Assembly: GCF_016342405.1 (NCBI RefSeq)
Contig: NZ_JAEINN010000001.1
Location: forward strand, 310,001 to 374,000
Length of the DNA: 64,000 nucleotides
DNA from: Maridesulfovibrio ferrireducens
GTDB taxonomy: Bacteria > Desulfobacterota > Desulfovibrionia > Desulfovibrionales > Desulfovibrionaceae
Direction: 5' to 3'
The notes below the pieces were generated by a model. That model saw only the letters and a program-made list of their open reading frames with translations. It was not told the origin of the DNA and ran no database searches. The number at the start of each line of letters is the position of its first letter. The first letter of the stretch is position 1. Made by a program: the position numbers and the translations under genes. Shown piece after piece: positions 17,254 through 26,781 of the stretch.

Positions 17254-17910
17254 ATGGCTGCAACACATAATAATATGAAAAAGATATATCTGTATTCACG
17301 GTTTGAGCGTTTCTGGCACTGGACTCAGTCCATACTGATCATCATGCTTATGATCACAGGGATGGAAGTTCACGGAGTTTTTAAGCTCTTCGGTTTCGAA
17401 AGAGCGGTAGATCTGCATAATACCTTGGGATTAAGCTGGCTGGTACTATTTGTGTTTATCGTTTTCTGGCTGCTCACAACTGGTGAATGGAAGCAGTATA
17501 TTCCTACTTCCAAGAAGCTGTTTGCGGTGGCAAGATATTACGCAGTAGGTATCTTCAAAGGTGAAGAACATCCTGTTCACAAGAGCGCTGGTGCTAAGCA
17601 CAATCCATTGCAGAGGCTTGTCTATCTAGGCCTGTCCGCGATTCTTCTTCCTTTGCAGATGGTAACAGGGTTGTTGTACTGGACCTATAACGACTGGGCT
17701 GCTTACGGGCTTAATTTTGTAAGCCTGGAAACTATTGCGAATGTGCATATGGGATGCGCCTACGCATTGCTGGCTTTCCTGATTGTGCATATTTATATGA
17801 CCACAACAGGGCATTCTCTAACTGCTCATATCGGTGCAATGTTCAGCGGCTGGGAAGAAGTGTCGGAAGATTACAAGGTCGAAGACTGGGAAGTTCATGA
17901 AAAGAGTTAG
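17254..17910 (+). CDS. Cytochrome b (b561 / Ni-hydrogenase cytochrome b-like)
   Basis: 218 residues, four to five helices. Histidines sit where the diheme cytochrome b family has its ligands: RFWHWTQSILIIMLMITGMEVH (helix 1), DLHNTLGLSWL, and ANVHMGCAYALLAFLIVHIYMTTTGH near the C-terminus. AAGGAGG overlaps the end of the octaheme gene and the start follows its stop by 2 bases. It probably links the quinone pool to the octaheme cytochrome. Confidence 0.9.
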   Translation: MAATHNNMKKIYLYSRFERFWHWTQSILIIMLMITGMEVHGVFKLFGFERAVDLHNTLGLSWLVLFVFIVFWLLTTGEWKQYIPTSKKLFAVARYYAVGIFKGEEHPVHKSAGAKHNPLQRLVYLGLSAILLPLQMVTGLLYWTYNDWAAYGLNFVSLETIANVHMGCAYALLAFLIVHIYMTTTGHSLTAHIGAMFSGWEEVSEDYKVEDWEVHEKS

Positions 17911-17932
17911 AACTATTTAGTTTATGGAAAAC

Positions 17933-17975
17933 AAAAGTCCCGCTGAGTTTTAATTCAGCGGGACTTTTGTTTTTG
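17933..17975 (+). terminator. Rho-independent terminator of the octaheme cytochrome operon
   Basis: AAAAGTCCCGCTGA pairs with TCAGCGGGACTTTT over an 8-base loop, followed by T-rich sequence. It can also serve the convergent gene at 17991. Confidence 0.9.
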
Positions 17976-17990
17976 TCTTTCAGGCAAATC

Positions 17991-18476
17991 CTACAAGTTC
18001 AACTTGCTTTTCAATATGCAGAAAAAATTCAGACCTTCGTCATTTTTCATCCATTCCACTTTGCCAATTTTTATTGGTAGATGTTCCATAAAAAACGGGA
18101 TCATGGTTGCATTCATTAATTTTTCAAGATTGGCCGGCATCTTGTCAAAGTAGAAGTTGAATTCATGCATCGCGAAGTTTTCATTTTCTTCAAACTCGGC
18201 AGAATTGCGTAAAGCAGTAAGTAGTCCTTTTTTCATAATCGGGTTGAATTTAAGGTGTGACAAACGGTCATGAATATCGCTGTCAGTCTGTAAATTGTCG
18301 GAATCGAATATGAAGGTCAGGACAAGGTTTTCCCCGTTGTCTTCTTTGAACTTGCCGATGTTCAGCAACCCTTCTCTTACGGCACTGCCTTTGCTGAATC
18401 TGTATCTGAACGGAGCAAAGCCGATGACGTTTTCACGGCACTTCTGCTTTATAAGATGTTCTTTGTCTCTGTTCAT
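17991..18476 (-). CDS. Hypothetical cytoplasmic protein
   Basis: 161 residues, charged, without signal peptide or membrane helix. Alternating hydrophobic pattern (NLVLTFIFDSD, FNFYFDKMPANLEKL) suggests an alpha/beta fold. I recognise no family. It lies between the octaheme operon terminator and the moeA fusion gene, 21 bases upstream of which it ends. Confidence 0.6.
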   Translation of the reverse strand: MNRDKEHLIKQKCRENVIGFAPFRYRFSKGSAVREGLLNIGKFKEDNGENLVLTFIFDSDNLQTDSDIHDRLSHLKFNPIMKKGLLTALRNSAEFEENENFAMHEFNFYFDKMPANLEKLMNATMIPFFMEHLPIKIGKVEWMKNDEGLNFFCILKSKLNL

Positions 18477-18497
18477 AAATCCCCTTCGCTTGATTCT

Positions 18498-20429
18498 CTA
18501 GCCGAGGCCCATACCCGGTTTCATTATTTCCCCTGTCAGTGGAGTTTCATAGCCGCCGAGTTCGCTCACAGCTTTTTTAATTTTATCTGACTTAAGAAGG
18601 TTGATCAGTGATATGATTCTTCTATCCTGAATATATTTGTCAGGTATTACGAGGTCATATCTTTCATGAGCCAGAGGGACAAAGCCCAGATCAAGAGCTT
18701 TGGCAGCAGCGTATATTCCAAGTCCGCAATCGGCGGAACCTGTCAGCACGTTGGCCGCAACGGCCATATGGGTGTATTCCTCTCTATCATATCCCTTGAC
18801 TAATGTCGGTAAAATATCGGCCTTATCAAGGTGGTAATCAAACAGGATTCTTGTTCCTGCTCCTCTTTGTCTGTTGATGAAGCTCACTTTACCATCTCGT
18901 AGACTTTCAATTCCTATGATATTCAGAGGATTTCCTTTGGGAACAATAAATCCTTGATGACGGATAGCCAGATTGATGACGGTTACATCTACACCCGGCA
19001 GGTATTTTGTAAGGAACGGAAAATTGAAATCACCGCTTTCAGGATCGAAAAGATGCACTCCGGCGAACAGAGCTACATCTGTTTTGAGAGCCGCCAGTCC
19101 GCCCATTGACCCCGCATGAGTAGATACCAGTCGTATGGGAGTGTCGCCGCCCATGAGGATGTCACCCAGCAGGTCAAGAGTATTGTCGTGGCTTCCGACG
19201 TGCATGAGGATTGTTTCTAAGGTTTGCTTGCCTGAGAATAGTTCAACTTCAACGGATTCATTGAGTTCAATACCTTCACTTTCTGCCGGAACACGGGTGA
19301 ATCCTTGCGCTTTGGTAAGGGTGGTTATCATTCCTGCTCCGCGAGCAAGGGGAACTCCTGCATAACCTTCGCCGACTTTTCCAACCGCAAGTCTGACAAT
19401 TTCTTCCATACCCGGTTTGGAGGGGGTACGTCTGGCAAGCCTGACTTGAACTTTTTCTCTTTCCGGTGTCGGTTTGCCTGAAAGCCATGAAATTATAGGA
19501 GTCAGAACATCTTCAAAACAAACAACTGCGCTTACAGGATATCCGGGAGCGCCGACTAGCAGTTTGTTATTGGCAGTTCCGAGCACTGTCGGTTTGCCCG
19601 GCATTACTGCGATACCGTGAACGAGCAGGGTGCCGAGTTGAGCGATAGTTTTGCTGGTAAAATCTTTGCTTCCGGCTGAAGACCCTGCACCTATCACTAC
19701 AATGTGAGAATTTTGCAGAGCAGTTTCAACGGCTTTAGCCAGCAGATCTTCACGGTCACGAACTGGTGATGTGGCCTTAAATTCTACGTCCAACCCCAGA
19801 GCCAGAGAACGGAAGACCTGTGAGTTTGATTCAATAACTTCACCCGGTTCCGGTGTAGGGCGGTCTGCGAAGGGAAGAATTTCATCCCCTGTGGGAATAA
19901 AGGTCATGCGTATTTTTTCATGGACTTTTATCTCGTAGATTCCGGCGGAAAGCAGCGCTCCGAGATCAAATGCGGAAATAGAATGATTGCGGGGCAGAAG
20001 CATTTCGGTTGCGACAATATCTTCACCGATTCTCCGCACATGCTGCCATGGAAATGCCGGAGCCTCTATGCTGACAGAATCACCGTTGTCGACGATATTT
20101 TCTATCATTATAACTGCATCCATGCCTTCTGGAAGGGCATTACCCGTGTTGACCGGGATACATGTATTGTTTTTGATCAGATCAAGAGGTTGTCCTTCTC
20201 GTGCAGAAAAAGTTGTGTCACTTTTTACAGCGTACCCGTCCATAGCGGCGGAGTGATATGTGGGGGAAGAACAACGGGCATGTACTGCCTCGGAGGTAAC
20301 TCTGTTCAACGCTTCGTGAACAGGAACACTTTCCGGTTTAACGAGAGTTTCGCGGTCAAGTGCAGCAATGGCGGTAGCTACAGCTTCATGAACAGGAATT
20401 GTTTTTAAATATATATTGCGTTTAGACAT
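18498..20429 (-). CDS. MoeA-type molybdopterin molybdotransferase fused to a periplasmic-binding-like domain
   Basis: 643 residues. Residues 1-405 are a MoeA domain (SPTYHSAAMDGYAV, TGNALPEGMDAVIMIE, GAGSSAGSKDFT, VMPGKPTVLG, GAPGYPVSAVVCFED). Residues 410-640 are a substrate-binding-like domain (LVSTHAGSMGGLAALKTDVALFAGVHLFDP, INRQRGAGTRILFDY, GSADCGLGIYAAAKAL) as in MoeA/LysR-substrate fusion proteins of anaerobes. It is the last gene of argB-mobB-moeA-moeA. It probably inserts molybdate or tungstate into molybdopterin, with the second domain sensing a ligand; metal preference is unknown. Confidence 0.88.
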   Translation of the reverse strand: MSKRNIYLKTIPVHEAVATAIAALDRETLVKPESVPVHEALNRVTSEAVHARCSSPTYHSAAMDGYAVKSDTTFSAREGQPLDLIKNNTCIPVNTGNALPEGMDAVIMIENIVDNGDSVSIEAPAFPWQHVRRIGEDIVATEMLLPRNHSISAFDLGALLSAGIYEIKVHEKIRMTFIPTGDEILPFADRPTPEPGEVIESNSQVFRSLALGLDVEFKATSPVRDREDLLAKAVETALQNSHIVVIGAGSSAGSKDFTSKTIAQLGTLLVHGIAVMPGKPTVLGTANNKLLVGAPGYPVSAVVCFEDVLTPIISWLSGKPTPEREKVQVRLARRTPSKPGMEEIVRLAVGKVGEGYAGVPLARGAGMITTLTKAQGFTRVPAESEGIELNESVEVELFSGKQTLETILMHVGSHDNTLDLLGDILMGGDTPIRLVSTHAGSMGGLAALKTDVALFAGVHLFDPESGDFNFPFLTKYLPGVDVTVINLAIRHQGFIVPKGNPLNIIGIESLRDGKVSFINRQRGAGTRILFDYHLDKADILPTLVKGYDREEYTHMAVAANVLTGSADCGLGIYAAAKALDLGFVPLAHERYDLVIPDKYIQDRRIISLINLLKSDKIKKAVSELGGYETPLTGEIMKPGMGLG

Positions 20430-20454
20430 AATGAGTCTCCGTAAGTGAAGTATA

Positions 20455-21696
20455 CTAAATCAACCAGACCTGAATCTGATTTCCGGCATATAAGCCTTCC
20501 GTATCAGCAGGAATGATCATAAGCCCGTCAGCCTTAATCAGAGTTTTAAGAAGTCCTGATTTACCATAAACAGGATGGGCAATAGGAAGCTTCCCTTCTC
20601 TGTGTTCCAAGCTGACTCTGACATAATCCTCACGCCCTTGTTTGGAGGGGGTGTTGCGGCCGAGTTCTGCCAAACGAATGGGGCGGTCAAGACATGCAAA
20701 CGCGTCTTTTTGTCCCATAATATGCCTGATAAACGGCATTACTATTGAAAGCATAACGACCTGAACGGACGTTACCTGACCCGGCAGGCCAAGTACAGGT
20801 TTGGAACCTACTTTGCCTAAAATTGTGGGCTTGCCGGGGCTGATTGCGACTCCGTGGGCGAGTATTTTTGACTCCGGCATGGATTCGATGGCTCGAACCG
20901 TCAAGTCGCGCATTCCGACCGAGCTTCCGCCTGAGAGGAGAACTATGTCGTTTTCAGCAATAGCCTTCGCAAGGGTGGCTTCGAGTTTTTCAATTTCATC
21001 GCGAACTATACCGTAATTTACGGGAATCCCTCCGGCCTTGGATACGAGGCAGCGCAGAGTGTGTGAGTTTACGTCTCGAATAGACCCGGCACGGGACGGT
21101 GATTCGATTGCAACAAGCTCATCTCCGGTGGAGATTATGCCGATGCTCGGTTTTTTGTGGACTGAAACAGTGCCGATACCAAGGGCTGCCAGTAAGCCTA
21201 CATCCTGAAAACGGACGGTATGTCCGGATTCATATATGTTTTCGCCTTTGGCTGTATCTTCACCCTTAAGCATGATGTTTTCGCCGGGAGCAGATGATTT
21301 GCGGATTTCAATGGTTCCGGACCCCAGTTCGTGGGTATGTTCAACCATTACTACAGCATCAGCACCGTCCGGCAATGTGCCACCGGTCGGAATGGCTGCG
21401 CATTCGCCGGGTTTTAGTGTGAAATTCGGGGCTTCATCAACTCGTAATTCAGCGCAGCATTCGAGGTATGCAGGGTTTCCTTCTGTTGCTCCGAAAGCGT
21501 TGCGGGCATTTATAGCATAACCGTCCATGCAGGAGCGGTTTGCGGGTGGAAGGTCTTCAGGCGAAAGAATATTCTCGCCAAGTACAAGGCCGTATGCGTC
21601 AGCGATGGAACTTTTTTCAATGCCGGTAGGAGCAAAAGAAAGGAGCAGAGATTCAAATTCTTCTCGGCTTATGATGTTGAAAAAATCATGATGCAT
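20455..21696 (-). CDS. moeA: Molybdopterin molybdotransferase MoeA
   Basis: 413 residues, usual MoeA length. Typical motifs are PPANRSCMDGYAINA, IPTGGTLPDGADAVVMVEHT, STGDELV, LSGGSSVGMRDLT, ISPGKPTILG and LPGQVTSV. It catalyses molybdate insertion into adenylated molybdopterin. A second MoeA copy with a fused binding domain follows 25 bases downstream; two MoeA proteins are common where both molybdenum and tungsten cofactors are made. Confidence 0.92.
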   Translation of the reverse strand: MHHDFFNIISREEFESLLLSFAPTGIEKSSIADAYGLVLGENILSPEDLPPANRSCMDGYAINARNAFGATEGNPAYLECCAELRVDEAPNFTLKPGECAAIPTGGTLPDGADAVVMVEHTHELGSGTIEIRKSSAPGENIMLKGEDTAKGENIYESGHTVRFQDVGLLAALGIGTVSVHKKPSIGIISTGDELVAIESPSRAGSIRDVNSHTLRCLVSKAGGIPVNYGIVRDEIEKLEATLAKAIAENDIVLLSGGSSVGMRDLTVRAIESMPESKILAHGVAISPGKPTILGKVGSKPVLGLPGQVTSVQVVMLSIVMPFIRHIMGQKDAFACLDRPIRLAELGRNTPSKQGREDYVRVSLEHREGKLPIAHPVYGKSGLLKTLIKADGLMIIPADTEGLYAGNQIQVWLI

Positions 21697-21704
21697 TTAT
21701 TTAG

Positions 21705-22412
21705 CTACCGGTTTTTAATAGTTATTTTGAGGTCTCCGGGAACATATCCTTTTAACTGGGATAACATTCCTGAAATTCCGGCTGAAAGCATGTCGGCAAC
21801 AAAGGGATTAAGAGCCAGAGGCATATCGTTGCAGGTAACATCCATTTTGCCGAATGTAGATTTGCAACCATTAAGTGTTGCTTTTCCTGCATTAATATCT
21901 GCGGCAAAATCTCTGCAGAATTCTCTTCCGCATGCTCCGCAATTAAGTCCGGGTAACAAAAATCCTTTTTCCATAACAAGCGTAGCCAGCCGTTCAATTT
22001 CTTCTGAGCTTGGAGGATTATCATTAGTGCAAGCCGGAATCTGGGCGATCGCAAGTTCGGGAAAAAAATCTTTGTCGTCATCGTCTTCGCGGACAGTGAT
22101 AATGCGAGGCATCCAGCCGATTTTATTCCCGCCTTCCATAACGATAACATCCGCATCAAGCAGAGGGATAAGATCTTGAAGAGGCTTCTCCTTACTCCAT
22201 GAGACAAAAGATTGTGAAGGAGAATAAGCCGCCACAGAAGTAGCTATCTGCTTGTACTGTTGTGTGTCGGTTCCTTCTTCTTCGTCAAAGCCGTGATGAG
22301 AATGTTTAATCACTCCGACTTTTAACCCTTTATCAGTAAAATATTGAACAAGAGCCAGTCCAAGAGTCGTCTTTCCGCTTTTCTTTTTTCCTACTATTGC
22401 AACAGCTTTCAT
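21705..22412 (-). CDS. mobB: MobB with an added C-terminal cysteine domain
   Basis: 235 residues. Residues 1-155 are the MobB P-loop GTPase (VGKKKSGKTTLGLALVQYF, GVIKHSHHGF, VIVMEGGNKIGWMP). Residues 165-235 add a domain with LNCGACGREFCRDF and a later Cys (NGCKSTF), resembling small FeS-binding modules with C-x2-C-x4-C spacing. MobB assists guanine dinucleotide attachment to molybdenum cofactor; the extra domain could sense redox state or couple delivery to FeS enzymes (inferred). Confidence 0.88.
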   Translation of the reverse strand: MKAVAIVGKKKSGKTTLGLALVQYFTDKGLKVGVIKHSHHGFDEEEGTDTQQYKQIATSVAAYSPSQSFVSWSKEKPLQDLIPLLDADVIVMEGGNKIGWMPRIITVREDDDDKDFFPELAIAQIPACTNDNPPSSEEIERLATLVMEKGFLLPGLNCGACGREFCRDFAADINAGKATLNGCKSTFGKMDVTCNDMPLALNPFVADMLSAGISGMLSQLKGYVPGDLKITIKNR

Positions 22413-22430
22413 ATTAATCTCCAGATTATA

Positions 22431-23309
22431 TTAACCAACTATTTCAGTGCCGATACCTGTCTTGGTGAAAAGCTCAAGCAGGACACAATTTTCAACCCTT
22501 CCATCAATTATGTGAGCCTTTTCGACTCCGCCATGAACTGCTTCAATACAGCAGGTAAGCTTAGGAATCATACCGCCCGTGGCAACACCGGAAGAGATGG
22601 ATTCCGCAGCTTGCCGGCAGGTCATTGATGAAATGAGTTTTTTATCTCTATCCAGCAATCCTGTGACATCTGTGAGCAGGTGGAGCCTTTTGGCATTCAT
22701 AGCCTTCGCAACGGCTCCGGCAACAGAATCAGCATTGATATTGTAGGTGGACCCTTTGTCATCAACTCCGACAGGTGCAATGACGGGGATGAATCCGTCT
22801 CTCTGTAATGAATTGATCAGGGTTGTATTAACTTCAGTCACTTCGCCTACTTTTCCTAGATCAATGATTTCAGGAGCTTTAGCTTCTGATTCAATAACCA
22901 TTTCTTTTTTTTCGGCTTTAATGAGCATCCCGTCTTTTCCTGAAAGTCCGACAGCTTTTCCGCCGTTAAGGTTGATCAGGTTGACAATCTGTTTGTTCAC
23001 TTTTCCGACGAGGACCATTTCCACAACATCCATAGTTGCTTCATCGGTTACGCGGTATCCGCTTTTGAAATGACTGTCGATGTTCAGTGCGCTTAACATC
23101 TTCTGAATTTGCGGCCCGCCTCCGTGTACAACAACAGGATTTACACCGATATATTTCAGCAAAATTATATTAAGAGCAAAGGCTCGTTTAAGGTTTTCGT
23201 CTATCATGGCATTTCCGCCATATTTGATAACAACGGTTTCCCCGAAAAACTCTTTAATGTATGGTAGTGATTCAATTAGAAGTTTTGCTCTCATTATATC
23301 TCTTTCCAT
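22431..23309 (-). CDS. argB: N-acetylglutamate kinase
   Basis: 292 residues. Motifs: VIKYGGNAM near 28, [33 protein letters not shown], and the C-terminal GGMIPKL. It phosphorylates N-acetylglutamate in arginine synthesis. It is followed 18 bases later by mobB, so arginine and molybdenum cofactor genes appear co-transcribed, which is probably positional rather than functional. Confidence 0.93.
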   Translation of the reverse strand: MERDIMRAKLLIESLPYIKEFFGETVVIKYGGNAMIDENLKRAFALNIILLKYIGVNPVVVHGGGPQIQKMLSALNIDSHFKSGYRVTDEATMDVVEMVLVGKVNKQIVNLINLNGGKAVGLSGKDGMLIKAEKKEMVIESEAKAPEIIDLGKVGEVTEVNTTLINSLQRDGFIPVIAPVGVDDKGSTYNINADSVAGAVAKAMNAKRLHLLTDVTGLLDRDKKLISSMTCRQAAESISSGVATGGMIPKLTCCIEAVHGGVEKAHIIDGRVENCVLLELFTKTGIGTEIVG

Positions 23310-23586
23310 GATCTTAACTCTCCTTAATATCTAACTTAGAACCTGTAATTTATATGTGAATACTTCTTTAAGTTGTGCAGTAAAATTAAATAACTGAATC
23401 TACAAAACTTGTATAATTTAAAAAAGTGCCGAGGGAAACCCTGTCTTTCTTGAGTTAGAAATTGAACAAGTGAATTTTTGATTGATTTACTTTTTAAATA
23501 TTAACTTTTGATTTAATATAGTAAGCCCGGTGGCTCTCAAAGTACAAGAGTTATAATTTGTAGTGACTTGTTTATAAAGGTAAAAA

Positions 23587-24762
23587 ATGACATCTTCAGC
23601 ACTTACATTAATAACGCTGGGTCTTTTGTTTTTACTAGGTCTTGTTGCCGAGTTTATCGGCCGGACTACACTTGTCCCCAGAGTTTCAATTCTTATTATT
23701 TTTGGATTTTGTATCGGCCCGTCCGGGTTTAATGTGCTTCCCGAGGAAGCAAGCCAATGGCTGCCTATTGTTTCGGATATGGCACTTGTTCTTATCGGGG
23801 TTGTTTTGGGAAGTTCCTTAAAATGGTCTGCCCTTAAAAATTCTGGACGGTTGGTTCTGGGCATTGTTTTTTTCGTTGTGATAATTACACTTTTAATTAT
23901 GAGTGTCGGTATTTGGGTAGCAGGATTTTCAATACAGCTAGCTATTATTTATGCCGGGATTGCTCTTGCAACCGCTCCTGCTACGACTCTCGATGTTATT
24001 CATGAATCCAAGGCTCATGGTTCTTTTACGGATAATCTTCTTAAAATTGTAGCGACATCTGATGCTGTAGGTTTGATAGTTTTCAGCATAATGGTCGCGA
24101 TAGCACAAATGATGATAAATAGTGGCGGCGGTTTAGACATTATTTTTGTTGGTGGACGCGACATTTTTCTTGCTGTGCTTGTGGGAATTTTACTTGGACT
24201 TCCTATGAGCTACCTCGCAGGGCGGGTTAAATCCGGGGAACCGACACTTCTTGAGGTTCTGGGATTGGTTTTTATTTGCGGAGGATTTTCTTTGTGGCTC
24301 GATGTTTCGTTTCTTTTAGCGGCAATGACCATGGGGGTTGTCGTCGCAAACATGGCTAGACATCATAACTGCCCTCTCTGCGCTATCGAAACAATAAAAA
24401 CTATTAAGTGGCCGATTCTTGCATTGTTTTTTATTTTTGCAGGAGTCAGCATTGAACTTGAAGATGTTTCAAAGAATGCTCTGCTTATAATTTTATACAT
24501 CGTTTTCAGGATTGCCGGGCGTCTTATCGGTTCTATGGCGGGCGCGAAGGTGGTGGGTATTGATAAATCTTACGGTCAGTGGATGGGAATGGCTTTGATG
24601 CCGCAAGCCGGGATAGCACTGGGAATGGCTTTAACCGCTGCTCATCGATTTCCAGAATTGGGATCAATTGTAACTGTGATCGCTACGGCCACCGTTTTCT
24701 TTGAAATTGTAGGCCCTGTATTTACTCGTATAGCTTTGCACAGGATGGGAGATGCTTCGTGA
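23587..24762 (+). CDS. CPA-type cation/H+ antiporter paralog lacking the first acidic motif
   Basis: 391 residues, about 11-12 helices. It is a tandem paralog of the gene at 24837 and shares the starts TSSALTLITLGLLFLLGLVAEFIG and the motif FFIFAGVSIELED. Where the paralog has GLAPATDPAST and ITAIDDAWGL, this copy has GIALATAPATT and VATSDAVGL. So the unwound-helix Asp and the first Asp of the DD ion-binding pair are replaced (A and S). This is expected to change or abolish cation coupling. It may be electroneutral, have another substrate, or be a regulatory partner. Confidence 0.85.
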   Translation: MTSSALTLITLGLLFLLGLVAEFIGRTTLVPRVSILIIFGFCIGPSGFNVLPEEASQWLPIVSDMALVLIGVVLGSSLKWSALKNSGRLVLGIVFFVVIITLLIMSVGIWVAGFSIQLAIIYAGIALATAPATTLDVIHESKAHGSFTDNLLKIVATSDAVGLIVFSIMVAIAQMMINSGGGLDIIFVGGRDIFLAVLVGILLGLPMSYLAGRVKSGEPTLLEVLGLVFICGGFSLWLDVSFLLAAMTMGVVVANMARHHNCPLCAIETIKTIKWPILALFFIFAGVSIELEDVSKNALLIILYIVFRIAGRLIGSMAGAKVVGIDKSYGQWMGMALMPQAGIALGMALTAAHRFPELGSIVTVIATATVFFEIVGPVFTRIALHRMGDAS

Positions 24763-24836
24763 AATTAAAAAATGTTATAATTCTTTAAAATCGTGTACTT
24801 TATTACTGTGTTTTCAAATTAAGAATAAGGTAAAAA

Positions 24837-26024
24837 ATGGATTCTCCAGCTCTTTCATTAATCACGTTGGGCCTTTTGTTTCTTGTGGGTCTTGTTGCTG
24901 ATTTTATCGGGCAGAGAACTCCCTTGCCCCGTGTGTCAGCTCTTTTGGTTTTCGGGTTTTGCATAGGGCCTTCCGGGTTTGACGTGTTACCGGTAACAAC
25001 GAATCACTGGATGCCCCTTGTGTCTGATATGGCGCTGGCAATGATCGGATTTCTATTGGGCAATTCTTTAAAGTTTTCAGAAATAAAAGAATCAGGCCGA
25101 GCTGTTGTCTCTATTTCAATTGCCGTTGTGGTGATAACCGCTGTGATGGTGAGCTTCGGTCTATGGATGGTAGGCATCCCTTTGCAGCTTGCACTTCTTT
25201 ATGGAGGACTCGCCCCCGCAACAGATCCTGCTTCCACGGCGGATGTTATAAATGAATCAAAGGCAAAAGGTCGTTTTACAAAGACTCTTTTAGGAATAAC
25301 TGCAATAGATGATGCATGGGGGTTGATTCTGTTCAGCTTTATGCTTGCCGCAGCACAGATGATAATGCTTGGCGGTGGAAGTATGAATATTCTTATGACA
25401 GGCGGTCGGGATCTCTTCCTTGCGATACTTGTGGGAGTTGCTCTGGGAGTGCCTATGAGTTTTCTTACCGGGCGTATCCAGCGGGGAGAGCCCACTCTAG
25501 TTGAAGCTCTCGGGATGGTTTTTATATGCAGTGGTGTTGCATTATGGCTTGATGTGTCGTTTCTGCTTTCTTCCATGACAATGGGAGCTGTTGTTGCAAA
25601 TCTTGCCAAACATCATACCCGTCCATTTTCAGCCATCGAAGGGGTGGAATGGCCCGTTATAGTTTTGTTTTTTATTTTTGCAGGAGTCAGTATTGAGCTT
25701 AAGGATATTTCGGTTAACGCATTAGTGATCGTAGCTTATATCTTTTTGCGCATAGTAAGTCGTATAATAGGGGTGATACTTGGAGCAGGGGTCGCGGGGG
25801 AAGGAAAAACTTTCGGCAAGTGGATGGGATTGGCGCTTATGCCACAGGCCGGAGTGGCTCTGGGTATGGCTCTTGCCGCAGCTCACAGGTTCTCGCAGTT
25901 TGAATCAATTGTCACAGTTGTAGCTACGGCAACAGTCTTTTTTGAGATTGCCGGTCCTATCTGTACTCGTATTGCTCTTAATAAAGTAGGCGATATCCCG
26001 GAGAGCGGGCATAGGCATATTTAG
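24837..26024 (+). CDS. CPA-type Na+/H+ antiporter
   Basis: 395 residues, about 12 helices. Contains the unwound helix motif ATDPAST near 126 and AIDDAWGL near 157 with the adjacent Asp pair typical of electrogenic Na+/H+ antiporters. Starts with the same AAGGTAAAAA leader as its upstream paralog 75 bases before, indicating gene duplication. It exports Na+ in exchange for protons, consistent with a saline habitat. Confidence 0.88.
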   Translation: MDSPALSLITLGLLFLVGLVADFIGQRTPLPRVSALLVFGFCIGPSGFDVLPVTTNHWMPLVSDMALAMIGFLLGNSLKFSEIKESGRAVVSISIAVVVITAVMVSFGLWMVGIPLQLALLYGGLAPATDPASTADVINESKAKGRFTKTLLGITAIDDAWGLILFSFMLAAAQMIMLGGGSMNILMTGGRDLFLAILVGVALGVPMSFLTGRIQRGEPTLVEALGMVFICSGVALWLDVSFLLSSMTMGAVVANLAKHHTRPFSAIEGVEWPVIVLFFIFAGVSIELKDISVNALVIVAYIFLRIVSRIIGVILGAGVAGEGKTFGKWMGLALMPQAGVALGMALAAAHRFSQFESIVTVVATATVFFEIAGPICTRIALNKVGDIPESGHRHI

Positions 26025-26151
26025 ACTTCTAATTACATAATTTTTAACATATATTAAATTGTCTATTTTACAGATAGCGGGTATTTATTCTTTTAAATAA
26101 ATTAATCAATAAGCCGTTTTTTAAAATTAATAAGCTCGGATGGAGTCGGTG

Positions 26152-26508
26152 ATGGAACAGAATAAAAGGCGCAGAACTCGTATTGATGTAGAATTTACCG
26201 TTCAGTTAAATAAGAATGGCTTCAGTGCGATTGCTGAAACTCAGAATTTAAGTTTGAAAGGTATTCTTTGCACTGGAGTGGAAGGGTTCGCTGTCGGGGA
26301 GAAATGTGAAGTTTTAATTACTCTTTCAGAAGAGATAGTTATTCGCATTGAGGGGAAGGTTGTAAGGTCTGATGATTCCGGTCTGGCTGTAGATTTTATC
26401 TTGCTGGATGAGGAAAGTTTTACACACTTGCACAGAGTGATTCAGTATAATTCAACAGATGCGGACGTTATTGATGGCGAGCTTACTTTGCCTGCTTTTG
26501 ATGCTTGA
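26152..26508 (+). CDS. PilZ-domain protein
   Basis: 118 residues. The c-di-GMP-binding signature is present: RRRTRIDVEF at the N-terminus (RxxxR) and NLSLKGIL (D/N-x-S-x-x-G). A beta-barrel pattern follows. Start chosen at 26152 since GGAG lies 6 bases upstream; an ATG at 26140 has no ribosome site. Probable c-di-GMP effector; target unknown. Confidence 0.85.
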   Translation: MEQNKRRRTRIDVEFTVQLNKNGFSAIAETQNLSLKGILCTGVEGFAVGEKCEVLITLSEEIVIRIEGKVVRSDDSGLAVDFILLDEESFTHLHRVIQYNSTDADVIDGELTLPAFDA

Positions 26509-26668
26509 TAGTAGGAATGCAAAAAGCAGTGGGCTTAAATATAAACAGTTCATAAATTCGGGCTACTTTTTTTGCTGTACGGGATGAAAGGCCACAGTCA
26601 ATGAGTCTGCAATAAATGTGGAGCGGATTAAATATATGCTCCATAAATTCTTTAATTCCGATTTTCAT
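26483..26668 (-). CDS. Small conserved-looking basic protein
   Basis: 61 residues, convergent with and overlapping the PilZ gene end by 26 bases. The core FMEHIFNPLHIYCRLIDCGLSS...RIYELFIF is amphipathic and resembles small orphan proteins I associate with Desulfovibrionales genomes (from memory, unverified). No strong ribosome site. Function unknown; could be spurious. Confidence 0.45.
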   Translation of the reverse strand: MKIGIKEFMEHIFNPLHIYCRLIDCGLSSRTAKKVARIYELFIFKPTAFCIPTIKHQKQAK

Positions 26669-26781
26669 GTTAGTTTCTAGCTGGTTAATTGTTTATTATG
26701 AAAGCGGTTATTTATTGTCATTCATTGATATAAGAAAGTGGCTCTAAATTGAATTTTAGTCAATTATTGATGTTTCCATAT

